DNA of 24,773 nt, taken from positions 1 to 24,773 of the forward strand of contig JAUYMX010000267.1 of assembly GCA_030699345.1 (NCBI GenBank). Direction: 5' to 3'. The DNA is from Methylococcaceae bacterium. Lineage in GTDB: Bacteria > Pseudomonadota > Gammaproteobacteria > Methylococcales > Methylomonadaceae. Below are positions 13,938 to 23,099 of this stretch, piece by piece. The notes under the pieces are model-generated. The model was not told where the DNA came from. It did no database searches and saw nothing but the letters and a program-made list of their open reading frames with translations. The position numbers were made by a program, and so were the translations under genes. The number at the start of each line of letters is the position of its first letter. Position 1 is the stretch's first letter.

Positions 13938-16128
13938 ACATGGCGATGCTGCACCTACTATTGTCCAGATTAATCACGCTGCGGCAAACCTGCTGGGTTA
14001 TAGTAAAAACGACCTCATTAACCAGCCGCTTGAGCGACTTTTTACTACACCCAATGGACTATCGCTGTGGCAGGAAGCTATCGCAAAAATAACCGACAAA
14101 AACAGTGACAACAGCTTTGAAGCTGAACTAATTACCAAGAGTAATATTAGTATTCCGACGTTACTCTCAGTATCTGCCATACCCAGCGAGGCAAACAAAT
14201 TTACCGATAGTATCTTACTGATTCAAGCCATCAAGCCCGGCAATGATCTATTTGCGATGCGCCGGGTTGTTGAACAAAGCGCCAGTGCCATGATGATTAC
14301 GGACCATACTGGGCGCATAGCCTATGTAAATCCAAAGTTTACCGAACTTACCGGTTATAGCTCCGATGAATTGCTTGGGCAAAATCCCAAATTACTTCAA
14401 TCTGGGAATATGACCTTAAAACAATATAAAGCCATGTGGAACACATTAATAGCCTCTGGAGAATGGCAAGGAGAGATTCAGAATAAAAACAAAAATGGCG
14501 ACGTTTATTGGGTCTATGAAAGCATTAGCGCTATAAAAAACACCACCGGCGAAATCACTCATTTTCTGGCTGTCGAAGAAGACATTACCCATCGCAAAGA
14601 AGTCGAATCAGCACTGATGGAAAGCGAAAAACGCTTTCGGCAAATGGCGGAAATGGCCGGTGAATGGTTATGGGAACAAGACCCCAATGGCTATTACCTG
14701 TATAGCAGTATCGCCGTAAAACAAATCTTGGGCTTCAGCCAGGAAGAAATTATCGGCAAACACTACACAGAACTATTAACTACCCAAGACAAAAGAACTC
14801 AAACAGTTTTCGCCGCCAGCCACCAACCTTTTTATGCCTTAATCAATCATTATCAACATAAAAACGGGCAACAAGTGCTCACCGAATCCACCGGCTTACC
14901 AATTATTAATGCTGAGGGCGAGCTCATCAAATGGCGCGGTGTTGACCGTGATATTACTGCCAGGGTGCAATTTCAGGATGCGCTGATCGACTCTGAAAAA
15001 CGCACCCGGCTGATTATCGAAAGCTCCATCAATGCCATTGTTCTCATGGATTCATACGGCATCATTACTGATTGGAATCACCGCGCTGAAAAAATGTTCG
15101 GCTGGTTACATGCGGAGGCGGTTGGTCAGCGCCTTGATGAATTGATTATCCCTAAACGTTTCCATAAAGCCCATCGCCAAGGGTTATACGATTTTTTACA
15201 AACCGGCGACGGCCCGATATTAAATCGACAAACTGAACAAGTCGCTATGCGCCGCGACGGCACGGAATTTCCGGTCGAACTGAGTGTTTCGCCGTTAAAA
15301 CTGGGCAACGTATATATTTTTAGCGGTTTTATTCATGACATTTCCGGTCGCAAAGCTGCAGAACAGCAAATACGCCAGGCCCAGGTCAACTTAGCGATTG
15401 CGCAAAACGAAATTAAGATTGCCCAACAAATCCAAGCCACGTTATCGCCTTCGGCTGCTATCAAATCGAATAAATTTGAAATAACCGGTTTTTGTTTGCC
15501 CGCCAATAAAGTCGGCGGCGATTATTATGATTACTTTTTTCGCAATGAAACCCGGCTAGATATTGTTATTGCCGACGTGTCCGGGCATGCAATCGGTCCG
15601 GCGCTGTTTATGGTAGAAACCCGCAGTGCAATTCGAGCACAAAATAACCACTCGGCAACGCCTGCAGAAACCCTAAGCGTTTTAAACAGCTTCTTGTTTG
15701 ACGATCTTAACAACTCAGACTACTTCATCACCCTGTTCTATTTGCAATTTGATATAAACCAACAGCAAATAACCTTTGCCAATGCCGGACACCCGACACC
15801 GCTACTGCTTAATCAAGTGAATGGCCAATGTAAGGAATTGGATGCCGAAGGTTTAATTTTAGGCATTAGAAAAGAGGTGTTTTTTGAAGAAAAAACCCTA
15901 ACGATTGCCCAAGGCGATGTGATCCTTTTTTACACCGATGGTTTAATTGAAGCAGAAAATGCTAACCAAGAGTTTTTTGGTCTGGAACGCGTTAAGACAG
16001 TACTGCGAAAAACTGCTCAACAGACGCCGCAAGAAATCATTGAAGCGCTGCTTTTAGCACTACAGCAATTTTGTGAGCGAACAGCATTTGACGATGACAT
16101 CACCTTGATGGTGTTTAAATGCCGATAA
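13885..16128 (+). CDS. Multi-PAS sensor with SpoIIE/RsbU-type PP2C phosphatase domain
   Basis: The 747-aa cytoplasmic signalling protein carries four PAS-like domains, roughly 4-118, 125-235, 248-360 and 373-490, then a coiled linker (490-520) and a PP2C-like serine phosphatase domain (about 530-747). The phosphatase keeps its metal aspartates: GGDYYDY (544-550), ADVSGHA (563-569), NAGHP (632-636), YTDGLIEA (683-690) and FDDDITL (735-741). Such proteins usually dephosphorylate an anti-anti-sigma STAS protein in a partner-switching pathway (established for the family); no STAS or HPK-like kinase gene is present here. PAS 2 resembles NifL-type PAS domains, so redox or ligand sensing is possible. 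The ATG at 13885 has no good ribosome-binding site, and there is no in-frame start before the upstream stop at 13810. It converges on the Wadjet operon. Confidence 0.92.
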   Translation: MQHFIDHLNFNLIILRTEHGDAAPTIVQINHAAANLLGYSKNDLINQPLERLFTTPNGLSLWQEAIAKITDKNSDNSFEAELITKSNISIPTLLSVSAIPSEANKFTDSILLIQAIKPGNDLFAMRRVVEQSASAMMITDHTGRIAYVNPKFTELTGYSSDELLGQNPKLLQSGNMTLKQYKAMWNTLIASGEWQGEIQNKNKNGDVYWVYESISAIKNTTGEITHFLAVEEDITHRKEVESALMESEKRFRQMAEMAGEWLWEQDPNGYYLYSSIAVKQILGFSQEEIIGKHYTELLTTQDKRTQTVFAASHQPFYALINHYQHKNGQQVLTESTGLPIINAEGELIKWRGVDRDITARVQFQDALIDSEKRTRLIIESSINAIVLMDSYGIITDWNHRAEKMFGWLHAEAVGQRLDELIIPKRFHKAHRQGLYDFLQTGDGPILNRQTEQVAMRRDGTEFPVELSVSPLKLGNVYIFSGFIHDISGRKAAEQQIRQAQVNLAIAQNEIKIAQQIQATLSPSAAIKSNKFEITGFCLPANKVGGDYYDYFFRNETRLDIVIADVSGHAIGPALFMVETRSAIRAQNNHSATPAETLSVLNSFLFDDLNNSDYFITLFYLQFDINQQQITFANAGHPTPLLLNQVNGQCKELDAEGLILGIRKEVFFEEKTLTIAQGDVILFYTDGLIEAENANQEFFGLERVKTVLRKTAQQTPQEIIEALLLALQQFCERTAFDDDITLMVFKCR

Positions 16129-16185
16129 AAATTTAATCCTGCACATCACCCCAGCTCTGCGAGGAACGCTTATAAAAAGCAGCAA

Positions 16186-17313
16186 CTAAAATTCCTGGTC
16201 CAAAAACTTGCAGGTCTTAAATAGCGCGGGGAGAAGCTGTTGATCTGCATAGCTTGAGCCGGTGCTGTCGACCGGTTTTTGATTGGTTTTCCCAGCTTCT
16301 TCCGGAGCATGCCCATGACCGGCCAATAACGCCGCCAGCATCGGCTGATAACCGGGCTGCCAGGCTTCAAGTCTGTTAAAGGAATTGCGCAATGATTTTA
16401 GAATCTGCATACCTGAGTAATCCAAATCGCCCCAAAACCAGACCGACACACTCTCGCTATCGGAAAATAGCCAGGACAGGAAGCGTTTGCTCGATGCGCA
16501 AGCCAGATTGCCGTAACTGGCAAAATAAACCGAAGCGCCTGTGGTCGACCGCAAACGTTTGGCGGCACCTTTAAAACCCGATGCAAACACCAATGCCAGC
16601 TCGGCAAAGCGACCGGAAGTATCGCGCGTGGCTTGTTCAAAGCTAACCAGGTTTTCGATAAACAGCACGCCGTCAAAATCTCCCGGTGGCAAAAACACCT
16701 GCAACTGGATTGGCGCTTCCGGAAACGGGCATTCCTCAACATTCAGGATCGCCGCAATCAGTGGTTGCCGGTTATCCAATACCTTGGAATGTCCCCAGAA
16801 CAACCGCGCGGAGACTTCGCGCAGTAACAGCGGTTCATCGGCCAATGTCGGCAACAAATTGAGACGCCCGACAATTTCCTCGGCTGTTTTGCCGGGGATT
16901 TCCAGTTTTTGATTGGCGATAGTGTCATCGTTAACATTGAGAAGAACGGATACCGCATCACGCCACAGTTGCTGGGCCGACTTAATTGGCTCTGGTCGTG
17001 CGGTAGCTTTGCGAAGCGCCGCTTCGTCGGTAATTTCCAGTCGTGGATTGAGCTCGTATCCCGCTTTACCCGCTTGAGCCTTGTCGGTTTTGATGCGGAG
17101 CCAGCCCATGTCCTGCAGTGCTTGAAGTTGTGACCAATAATTTTCCTTATCGGTTTCAAATACGGCATTGAACAAAGCCGGAAAAGTGCGACTGTCCAAT
17201 TTTAACGAGCGTATTGCTCCCCTGCCCTGCAGTTGTGCATTATCGAGCTTATCGATCAGCAGATTAAGTAGCTTTAATATCTCGGGCTGCTGCAGCCAAT
17301 GCGGCGCGGTCAT
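16186..17313 (-). CDS. jetD: Wadjet protein JetD, toprim-type nuclease
   Basis: This is the DNA-cutting subunit of the Wadjet anti-plasmid system; it is thought to cleave DNA that the JetABC motor has fully extruded. The 375-aa protein has an N-terminal arm/winged-helix part (1-110). A C-terminal toprim-like domain carries the acidic residues E220 (VLFIENLVSFE) and D296/D298 (FWGDLDYSGMQIL, 293-305), which match the DUF2220/DUF3322-type JetD pattern. All expected acidic residues are present, so it should be active. It is the last gene of the operon, and its ATG overlaps the jetC stop codon (ATGA). I saw no clear terminator in the 57 bases between it and the convergent PAS-PP2C gene. Confidence 0.93.
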   Translation of the reverse strand: MTAPHWLQQPEILKLLNLLIDKLDNAQLQGRGAIRSLKLDSRTFPALFNAVFETDKENYWSQLQALQDMGWLRIKTDKAQAGKAGYELNPRLEITDEAALRKATARPEPIKSAQQLWRDAVSVLLNVNDDTIANQKLEIPGKTAEEIVGRLNLLPTLADEPLLLREVSARLFWGHSKVLDNRQPLIAAILNVEECPFPEAPIQLQVFLPPGDFDGVLFIENLVSFEQATRDTSGRFAELALVFASGFKGAAKRLRSTTGASVYFASYGNLACASSKRFLSWLFSDSESVSVWFWGDLDYSGMQILKSLRNSFNRLEAWQPGYQPMLAALLAGHGHAPEEAGKTNQKPVDSTGSSYADQQLLPALFKTCKFLDQEF

Positions 17314-20300
17314 TTTTCCAGTTGTTCCTTAGCTTCAAACTCCAGCCTAGTCTGCTCGCGAATTTGCTGGCGACGAAATTCCCATAATTCACGGAGCTTA
17401 TCCGGGTGCAAGTTTCTCTCGTCCGCTTCGGAAATGAAATCAACCTCGCCGTTGCCTCCGGCTTCGGTGCGGGTAAAGCTCCATTCCTTGGTGAACTCGG
17501 TTTTGATCGCCCCGGCGTGTTTGGTCGGCATCGCGCAAATCAACTGCATGCCGAGACTGTCGCGAATAAAGCGAATCACATCATGGGCACGGCGCTCATC
17601 CATTTTGGCAAATGATTCGTCGTTGACCAGCAACTTCAGGTTCATACCTTTATCGAAGTGTTTCAGACGATTGGTCACCACCGCGGCGCGAACGATATAC
17701 GCCGGGGTTTCCAGCTGACCGCCGGAACCGGTGCCCCATTCAGACAAGGCAACGCGGGAACCGCTGTCGGAATCCTTCCAGATTTCATAGCGCCGGTAAT
17801 TGCGATAATCGGCCACCCGCTGCAGCTCTTTCAAAGCGCGTTCCTGGTCTTCCGACAGCAGAAATCCGACCAGTCGGTCGCGAATTATGCATTGCTCCGG
17901 GCTTAGTTCAGAGGTCGCAAACAAGTCGCCGGACTCTTGCGATTCCGACAAATCGTAAGCGGCACAAAAGAAGTCGTAATATTCCTTAAACTCCGGCACC
18001 CACACCGACCAATCCAGCTGGAAGCGGTCGGTGCCGAATTTAAGCCGGTTCAGTTCGGTATTTAAAATCTTCAAGGTTTTTACGCCTTGATCGACGGCAT
18101 TGCGGATTTCGTAGCAAAACTGCTTGGTGAACACATCCTTGAACGACGACTCGGCGGTACGCAATTTATCCAGGTTTTTAACGAAACCGATCTCCCGCTG
18201 TTCCCGCAATTGCTCTTTAAGCCGCTCGAACAGCCGGATCAGTTGTCGGTAATGGCTTGCAAAATCACTGCTGCGGGACTCGCTGTCGTATTGCAAGTTA
18301 AGTTGCTCATGACTGCGGGCATGCTGGTTGTAGTCGGCGATGTTTTCGTGGATCAAACCAAAATCGCGCGTGGCATCGATCAGTTTCTTGCTGTGCTTTT
18401 CCTGCAACTGGCCATTGGATAGCTCGGTTGAATCGGCGATAGCGTCAACCGCTTGCCGTAACGCGGTAAGCGACAGACTTTCATTAACGGACGCTATCCA
18501 TTGCAAGGGTTGCAGGTCAGCGTCGATCTGTTGCTGTTTGTCGGCCAAGCCTTGTTCCAGCGCGGCCGATTTTCTTTGCTGCTGCTCTTTGTCTCCCTGG
18601 TATTTACCCACCTGACGGTTGGCGAGGCTCACCTGTTTTTCCAGATCCACAATCTGCTGATCCAAGCTCTCTTTCTCTGCTTCCAGCTGATCGACTTCGG
18701 TTAAATCCAAGCGCGCTAAATCGGCAAGCCCGGCTTGACGGTCATGAACGCTTTGTTCCAGCTTGGCGGCATCGGCAAAATCGGGTTCTTTCAACTCGCG
18801 AAACAAACCAAACAAAGCATTAAGCTGCGAGCTCTCGGTTTTTAAATCCTGCAGTTCCTGTTCAGCTTTGCCGTGCGCTTCCAACGCATTTTGCCGGGCA
18901 ACACGCTGGGCTTCCTTACCGAATACCAGTACATCGACATCACCGGTAAACAAGGTGCGCGAACCGGCCGCCTTGCCGTCTTTCATTACACCGCGCGGCG
19001 TATGACGTAATTGATCGACATTATCGACTTTCACTACGTTGCCGTATTGCTCAATCAAATAGGCCGAGGCGGTAGGATGCTCGGTATGCAGCTCATGGAT
19101 GATGGAGTCTTTAGGTACGCGTTCCGGTTTGGCGTTACGTTTACACAGCGAGCCTTGAATGACTTTTGCGCGCAGATGGTGTGTACGAACAAATTCGATG
19201 GCCCGCGCCTCCCAGGCTTCATCGACTACAAAGTTGAAACGGGCACCGCCGATATAACCTTCAATAGCCGTTTGCCAGGCTATGTCTTTGGGTTCGATCA
19301 AATCGCACAGTACCTGAGCGCGGGCCGCGGGCAATTCGGCGCGAAAAGCCTTCAACGCCTGGGCGATTTCCCGCGGATAATCCGCGCCGCCTTCAGCCAG
19401 GTTGGCCTTACGCTCGGCCAGCTTCTTTTCCTGGGCGTGGGCTTCGTCCAGTCGTTTTTGCAGCTGCCAGATTTGGCTTTGCACCGCGGCAACAAAACTA
19501 TTCTCGGTACCGGCCAAGGCTTGATAAAGCCGTTCAAAGCCATCGTTTAAGCCTTCCAAGGCGCGCACCGTCACCAGTAAATCATGCGGATCTAATTCGG
19601 CTTGCAACTGTTGCTCAAGCTCCCGGCACGGCGTTTGGCCGACCGCAGCCATCACTTCGGCCAGCAATGACGCGGCTTCGGATAGCTCGCGTTTAGATGC
19701 CGGAAACGCCATACCGATAATATTCTGCGCGGTGGCTTGCAATTGCCCGGCCTGTTGCAGTGCTTGTTGCAGATTTGTAATCGCCGCTTTTGCGTCCAGC
19801 TGGACCGCATCCAGGCGTTCGGTGATGCGCCGTTTCTGGTCGGCTGCCGCGATGCCGCTCAAACGGGCGACCAGCTGGATTTGGCTGTCGATATAACCTT
19901 TCTTGTCGCGGTTCAGTGCTTCTATCCGCATGGTTGCAGCCTGGATGTTTTTATCCAGTTCGGCCACAGCGTCGTTGGCTTTCTGTATCTGTAACAGATC
20001 GTCGCGTAACACCCGTTGCGAATAAGCCAGTTGATATTGGACGGCGGTTTCATAAGCGCCATTAGCTCGAACCACCACTTTTTCGATGGCTTCAAGACGC
20101 ACCACATTGGCCTGCAAGCGGTCGCCTTCGATGCGCAATTGATGCACCTGCCGCATTAAACCGCTGATCTGGGTAATGCGTTGCGGTAATTGCTGGGTGT
20201 CGTATTCCAGAATCTGGGTTTTCACCAACTCGTCGACGCTGCCGATGGGTTTATGGGCGATGGACTGGCTCCAGGCTTTGGCGGCCAGTTCCGCTTCCGA

Positions 20301-20918
20301 AAACGACACGCTGCGCTGGCCGCGAAAACGGCCGTAGAGCTGACACAGATATTCGCGCTTGGCATCGCGCAGGTTTAATACTTGCGAATATCGCGCTTTG
20401 AGGTAATTTTCTATTTTTTCCACCTCGACGACGCACATATTGCCGTTGCCGTCGTAATTCACCAGATCGCTTAAACCCAGCGCAGCATCGTCGACCAACA
20501 ATAATGCCAGTCGTTCCTGCACGGCTTGGCGGCGGTCACCGGAACCGTCAACACGGGCGGCAACACCAATAACCGCAGTAAACGGCTTGCCGTCTTCGCC
20601 GCTGTCAGGTTTAAACACGGCCGCCACATAACCGTGCGCACCGTTAGGGCGGGCGAACAGGTTGTCCTCGGCACCGACTATGTACGACCACAAGGTGCGC
20701 TTGCTTTTGCTGCTGCGCGAGGTTTGCGTGGTTTCATCCTGGCCGGGGTTGTAGCTGTAAATATTCTGGTGCGCGGCGGTCATCACGGTTTGCAATGCAT
20801 CGAGCAGCGTCGATTTGCCGGAACCGGTCGGGCCGGTCAGCAAAGTCATGTTGCCCATTTCGTATTCGTCGCTACGTAGCGCCCCCCAGTTCACCAGGAT
20901 CAGTTTGTCGAGCTTCAT
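17310..20918 (-). CDS. jetC: Wadjet protein JetC, MukB-like SMC ATPase
   Basis: This is the SMC motor subunit of the Wadjet condensin, which extrudes DNA loops using ATP. The 1202-aa protein has the SMC plan. Head part 1 carries Walker A GPTGSGKST (29-37). Long heptad-like coils at about 255-515 and 680-960 flank a compact hinge-like domain (about 515-680). Head part 2 carries an ABC-signature-like GTGSGGQ (about 1062-1068) and Walker B LLVNDES (about 1096-1102, with adjacent Asp and Glu). It resembles MukB/MksB rather than Rad50 because no zinc hook CxxC is found at the hinge. Its ATG overlaps the jetB stop (ATGA) and its stop overlaps the jetD start, so translation is coupled across the operon. 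Confidence 0.95.
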   Translation of the reverse strand: MKLDKLILVNWGALRSDEYEMGNMTLLTGPTGSGKSTLLDALQTVMTAAHQNIYSYNPGQDETTQTSRSSKSKRTLWSYIVGAEDNLFARPNGAHGYVAAVFKPDSGEDGKPFTAVIGVAARVDGSGDRRQAVQERLALLLVDDAALGLSDLVNYDGNGNMCVVEVEKIENYLKARYSQVLNLRDAKREYLCQLYGRFRGQRSVSFSEAELAAKAWSQSIAHKPIGSVDELVKTQILEYDTQQLPQRITQISGLMRQVHQLRIEGDRLQANVVRLEAIEKVVVRANGAYETAVQYQLAYSQRVLRDDLLQIQKANDAVAELDKNIQAATMRIEALNRDKKGYIDSQIQLVARLSGIAAADQKRRITERLDAVQLDAKAAITNLQQALQQAGQLQATAQNIIGMAFPASKRELSEAASLLAEVMAAVGQTPCRELEQQLQAELDPHDLLVTVRALEGLNDGFERLYQALAGTENSFVAAVQSQIWQLQKRLDEAHAQEKKLAERKANLAEGGADYPREIAQALKAFRAELPAARAQVLCDLIEPKDIAWQTAIEGYIGGARFNFVVDEAWEARAIEFVRTHHLRAKVIQGSLCKRNAKPERVPKDSIIHELHTEHPTASAYLIEQYGNVVKVDNVDQLRHTPRGVMKDGKAAGSRTLFTGDVDVLVFGKEAQRVARQNALEAHGKAEQELQDLKTESSQLNALFGLFRELKEPDFADAAKLEQSVHDRQAGLADLARLDLTEVDQLEAEKESLDQQIVDLEKQVSLANRQVGKYQGDKEQQQRKSAALEQGLADKQQQIDADLQPLQWIASVNESLSLTALRQAVDAIADSTELSNGQLQEKHSKKLIDATRDFGLIHENIADYNQHARSHEQLNLQYDSESRSSDFASHYRQLIRLFERLKEQLREQREIGFVKNLDKLRTAESSFKDVFTKQFCYEIRNAVDQGVKTLKILNTELNRLKFGTDRFQLDWSVWVPEFKEYYDFFCAAYDLSESQESGDLFATSELSPEQCIIRDRLVGFLLSEDQERALKELQRVADYRNYRRYEIWKDSDSGSRVALSEWGTGSGGQLETPAYIVRAAVVTNRLKHFDKGMNLKLLVNDESFAKMDERRAHDVIRFIRDSLGMQLICAMPTKHAGAIKTEFTKEWSFTRTEAGGNGEVDFISEADERNLHPDKLRELWEFRRQQIREQTRLEFEAKEQLEK

Positions 20919-21595
20919 TGACCTTGCTCCACACTGTCCGGTTCGGTAATGACGTCGACAAAACCTTCCGCTTCTAATGCGGCCGCCAAGACATCTTCAC
21001 CAATAATGCCCAAAATAGTCGACCGGATTGCAATCAGCGCGTCTTCATCATGCATGGAGAACATGGCGCCGTATTGAATCAAGCGATGACGTTTTAAATC
21101 TTTCAGCAGGCGGTCGCGATCGCCCAGATTGTCCGGCAACGGCCGCTTGATCTGGATTTGCAAGGTCGTTGCCAGTTCGTCAAAACGAATCAACACCTCG
21201 CCCGCGTCGCTCAAACGGCCGCCTTCGGCCAGACCTTGTTGATATAAAAACCGCAATGCCAGTGCCGCCGCGACAAAATCGGCAGACAACCGGGCGCGCA
21301 ACGACAGCACCGGATCATTATCGTCATCGGCCAAGCCCGGAATCTGCGCGCCGGGTGCATAAAGCCTGAAAAACTCGTTTTGCAAATCGTGGATCAGCCG
21401 AAAACCCGACAAGGCAAAATATTCGATCAATACGTTTTCAATGCGGCAGGCATCGTCGTAGCAACGTTGTTCGACGCCGTCTTCGTCGCGAACGATGATG
21501 CCCCAGGCAAACAGCCGTGCGGCGATTTCCTGGAAGCGCTGCAATTTCAGGTTTTCCGGCTCCAGCCGGTCAATTAACGTTTTAGTCAGAGTCAT
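20915..21595 (-). CDS. jetB: Wadjet protein JetB, MukE-like (DUF4194)
   Basis: This is the KITE-type accessory subunit that would bind the kleisin JetA and contact DNA. The 226-aa protein reads as tandem winged-helix domains: an N-terminal half with RFQEIAARLFAWGIIVRDEDG, a middle FRLIHDLQNEFFRLY element and a C-terminal LLKDLKRHRLIQYGAMF...LIAIRSTILGII. This pattern resembles DUF4194/MukE proteins. The ATG at 21595 lies inside the end of jetA (14-base overlap). A TTG four codons upstream (21607) is also possible, and neither has a strong ribosome-binding site, which fits translational coupling. Assignment rests on size, fold pattern and position between jetA and jetC. Confidence 0.88.
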   Translation of the reverse strand: MTLTKTLIDRLEPENLKLQRFQEIAARLFAWGIIVRDEDGVEQRCYDDACRIENVLIEYFALSGFRLIHDLQNEFFRLYAPGAQIPGLADDDNDPVLSLRARLSADFVAAALALRFLYQQGLAEGGRLSDAGEVLIRFDELATTLQIQIKRPLPDNLGDRDRLLKDLKRHRLIQYGAMFSMHDEDALIAIRSTILGIIGEDVLAAALEAEGFVDVITEPDSVEQGQ

Positions 21596-23021
21596 GATTG
21601 AGTTCAAGTTGATAGTCGCTGCCCGTGTAGTAAGCGTTGTGCAATTGACTGGGCAATTTTTTGGCGGTTAAGGTGTCATCGCGCGAGCCGCGCACCGCTT
21701 CTACCATTTGCATGGCTTGCAGCACGTCGGTGGCGGTTTGCATCGGCAAGCTGGAGAGGCGCACCGGGCGCTGCTGCAAACGCAATTCGCTGCGAATGAA
21801 ATCGACCACGTCTTGATTGGATAAGGTAAACGCCGCAGCTTCCGTGCGTTGCATCGCCACCTGCAGTCGTGCATCCCGACTGATTTTGGGCAGTGCGGTA
21901 ACGGTTAAGGCTTTGCGACGTTGGGAGGCGCTGCGTAGTTTGAATGTCGCAGGATCCGGCAAACGGATTTCGCTGGGAGCAATGGCTTCGCCTAATCTTT
22001 CCAGGAAGTCGGTCTGGGCTGTTCCTGTAAGACTTGCCGTCTTGGCAATCGCTCGGCTATAAGACTGCCGACGTTGTCCGCCTTGCAACATCATGGCTTG
22101 CTGAACAATACCGGCGGCGCGGCGCATGTAGATATTCATCGCTTTGATCAATTCCGGATGCTTGGCGGTGCAGGCGACTTCCACCCGGTCTTCGATGCGA
22201 TCCAGCAACCAGTCGAAAATCGTCGACTCGACCCGTTCCTGATGAGTCCAAGAGGCAATATCCTGCAACTGGCTTTCGAAGGCATTGACCTTGTCGCTTT
22301 CCAGATTGCGTAGGCGGCTTAAACTGTCGCGAATCGCCTGACGATGGCGTTCGACATTATCTGCGGTCAGCTGTTTTTTAAATTCCTTCTCGAAGCGGTC
22401 CAGAAAAGCGATGAATTCGTCCCAAGGCGTATTGGAAGCTTCCGACATCAGGCGACGTACCAGTTCCTGAAAATAATCGACACCTTCCGACAAGTCGCTG
22501 ATGATTTTCTCGGCATAGTCATAAGCATCGACCAGATCGTAAGCATCGATATTTTTGCGCGCAGCTTCCAGCGCATTTCGGCAGCTGCGCACATTGCGCT
22601 GCCGACTACGGGATCGCAGCCGATCCAACGACCACAAGGCCTCGGCAAACAGTTTGCCGGAGCGGGTGAAGCGATAGGTGGTAACCAGGCCGGCCCGATC
22701 GCCGAAGGTTTCCAGCCAGCCGTCTTTTAACAAAGCGCGGATCAGCGCATTGGTCAGCAGCTGGTCGTCGGCACTATCCAAAACGGATAGCTCGTCATCG
22801 CTCTGCACATCGTCAGCGGCGATTTCGTTAACCTCATTGATCAGGCCCTGAACAGTCGGTGCCAGCAAATCTTTTAAGGTGTCGCGCGTGAGGTTTTGCG
22901 AATAATCTGCGCTCGGGCCGTGCAAATTCTCGTAAAGAGCACGTAAACAGGCCACCACCAACTCGCGGCGTTTACCATACAAGGGACGAAAAAAGTTTTG
23001 TCGTTCAGCTTCAAAAAACAC
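21582..23021 (-). CDS. jetA: Wadjet protein JetA, MukF-like kleisin
   Basis: This is the kleisin subunit that bridges the two JetC heads. The 479-aa protein starts FFEAERQNFFRPLYGKRREL and has a winged-helix-rich N-terminal region (to about residue 120, ending in a YRFTRSGKLFAEAL hairpin). A long helical middle (about 130-330) and a C-terminal wing with DVVDFIRSEL (about 405-414) follow. This agrees with the JetA (formerly DUF5716-type) family. The start is GTG at 23021, with only a weak GGG upstream. An in-frame ATG at 23066 with a good AGGG site would add 15 codons but is blocked by TAA at 23039-23037. It is first of four overlapping genes, and an extended -10 promoter lies about 80 bases upstream. 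Confidence 0.9.
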   Translation of the reverse strand: MFFEAERQNFFRPLYGKRRELVVACLRALYENLHGPSADYSQNLTRDTLKDLLAPTVQGLINEVNEIAADDVQSDDELSVLDSADDQLLTNALIRALLKDGWLETFGDRAGLVTTYRFTRSGKLFAEALWSLDRLRSRSRQRNVRSCRNALEAARKNIDAYDLVDAYDYAEKIISDLSEGVDYFQELVRRLMSEASNTPWDEFIAFLDRFEKEFKKQLTADNVERHRQAIRDSLSRLRNLESDKVNAFESQLQDIASWTHQERVESTIFDWLLDRIEDRVEVACTAKHPELIKAMNIYMRRAAGIVQQAMMLQGGQRRQSYSRAIAKTASLTGTAQTDFLERLGEAIAPSEIRLPDPATFKLRSASQRRKALTVTALPKISRDARLQVAMQRTEAAAFTLSNQDVVDFIRSELRLQQRPVRLSSLPMQTATDVLQAMQMVEAVRGSRDDTLTAKKLPSQLHNAYYTGSDYQLELNHDSD

Positions 23022-23036
23022 CAGGTACCCAAAAAG

Positions 23037-23066
23037 TTAATATTCCGACAACGGCAAAAAATCCAT
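23037..23066 (-). other. Nine-codon ORF in frame with and just upstream of jetA
   Basis: On the minus strand CAGGG lies seven bases before ATG at 23066. It is followed by nine codons (MDFLPLSEY) and TAA (23039-23037), in the same reading frame as the jetA GTG at 23021. It is either a leader peptide or the original jetA N-terminus cut by a nonsense codon. Confidence 0.45.
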
Positions 23067-23099
23067 GATAAAGCCCTGATTGCCAAGCGGCTTTTCAGC

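Noticed and set aside
19011..19550. 179-residue plus-strand frame inside jetC
   Set aside because: It lies antisense to the JetC coiled-coil/hinge coding region, where GC-rich codons keep opposite frames open. It has no ribosome-binding site or recognisable domain.
17310..20918. JetC as SbcC/Rad50 or a housekeeping MukB
   Set aside because: No zinc-hook CxxC is seen at the hinge, and the neighbours are JetA, JetB and a toprim JetD rather than SbcD or MukE/MukF alone.
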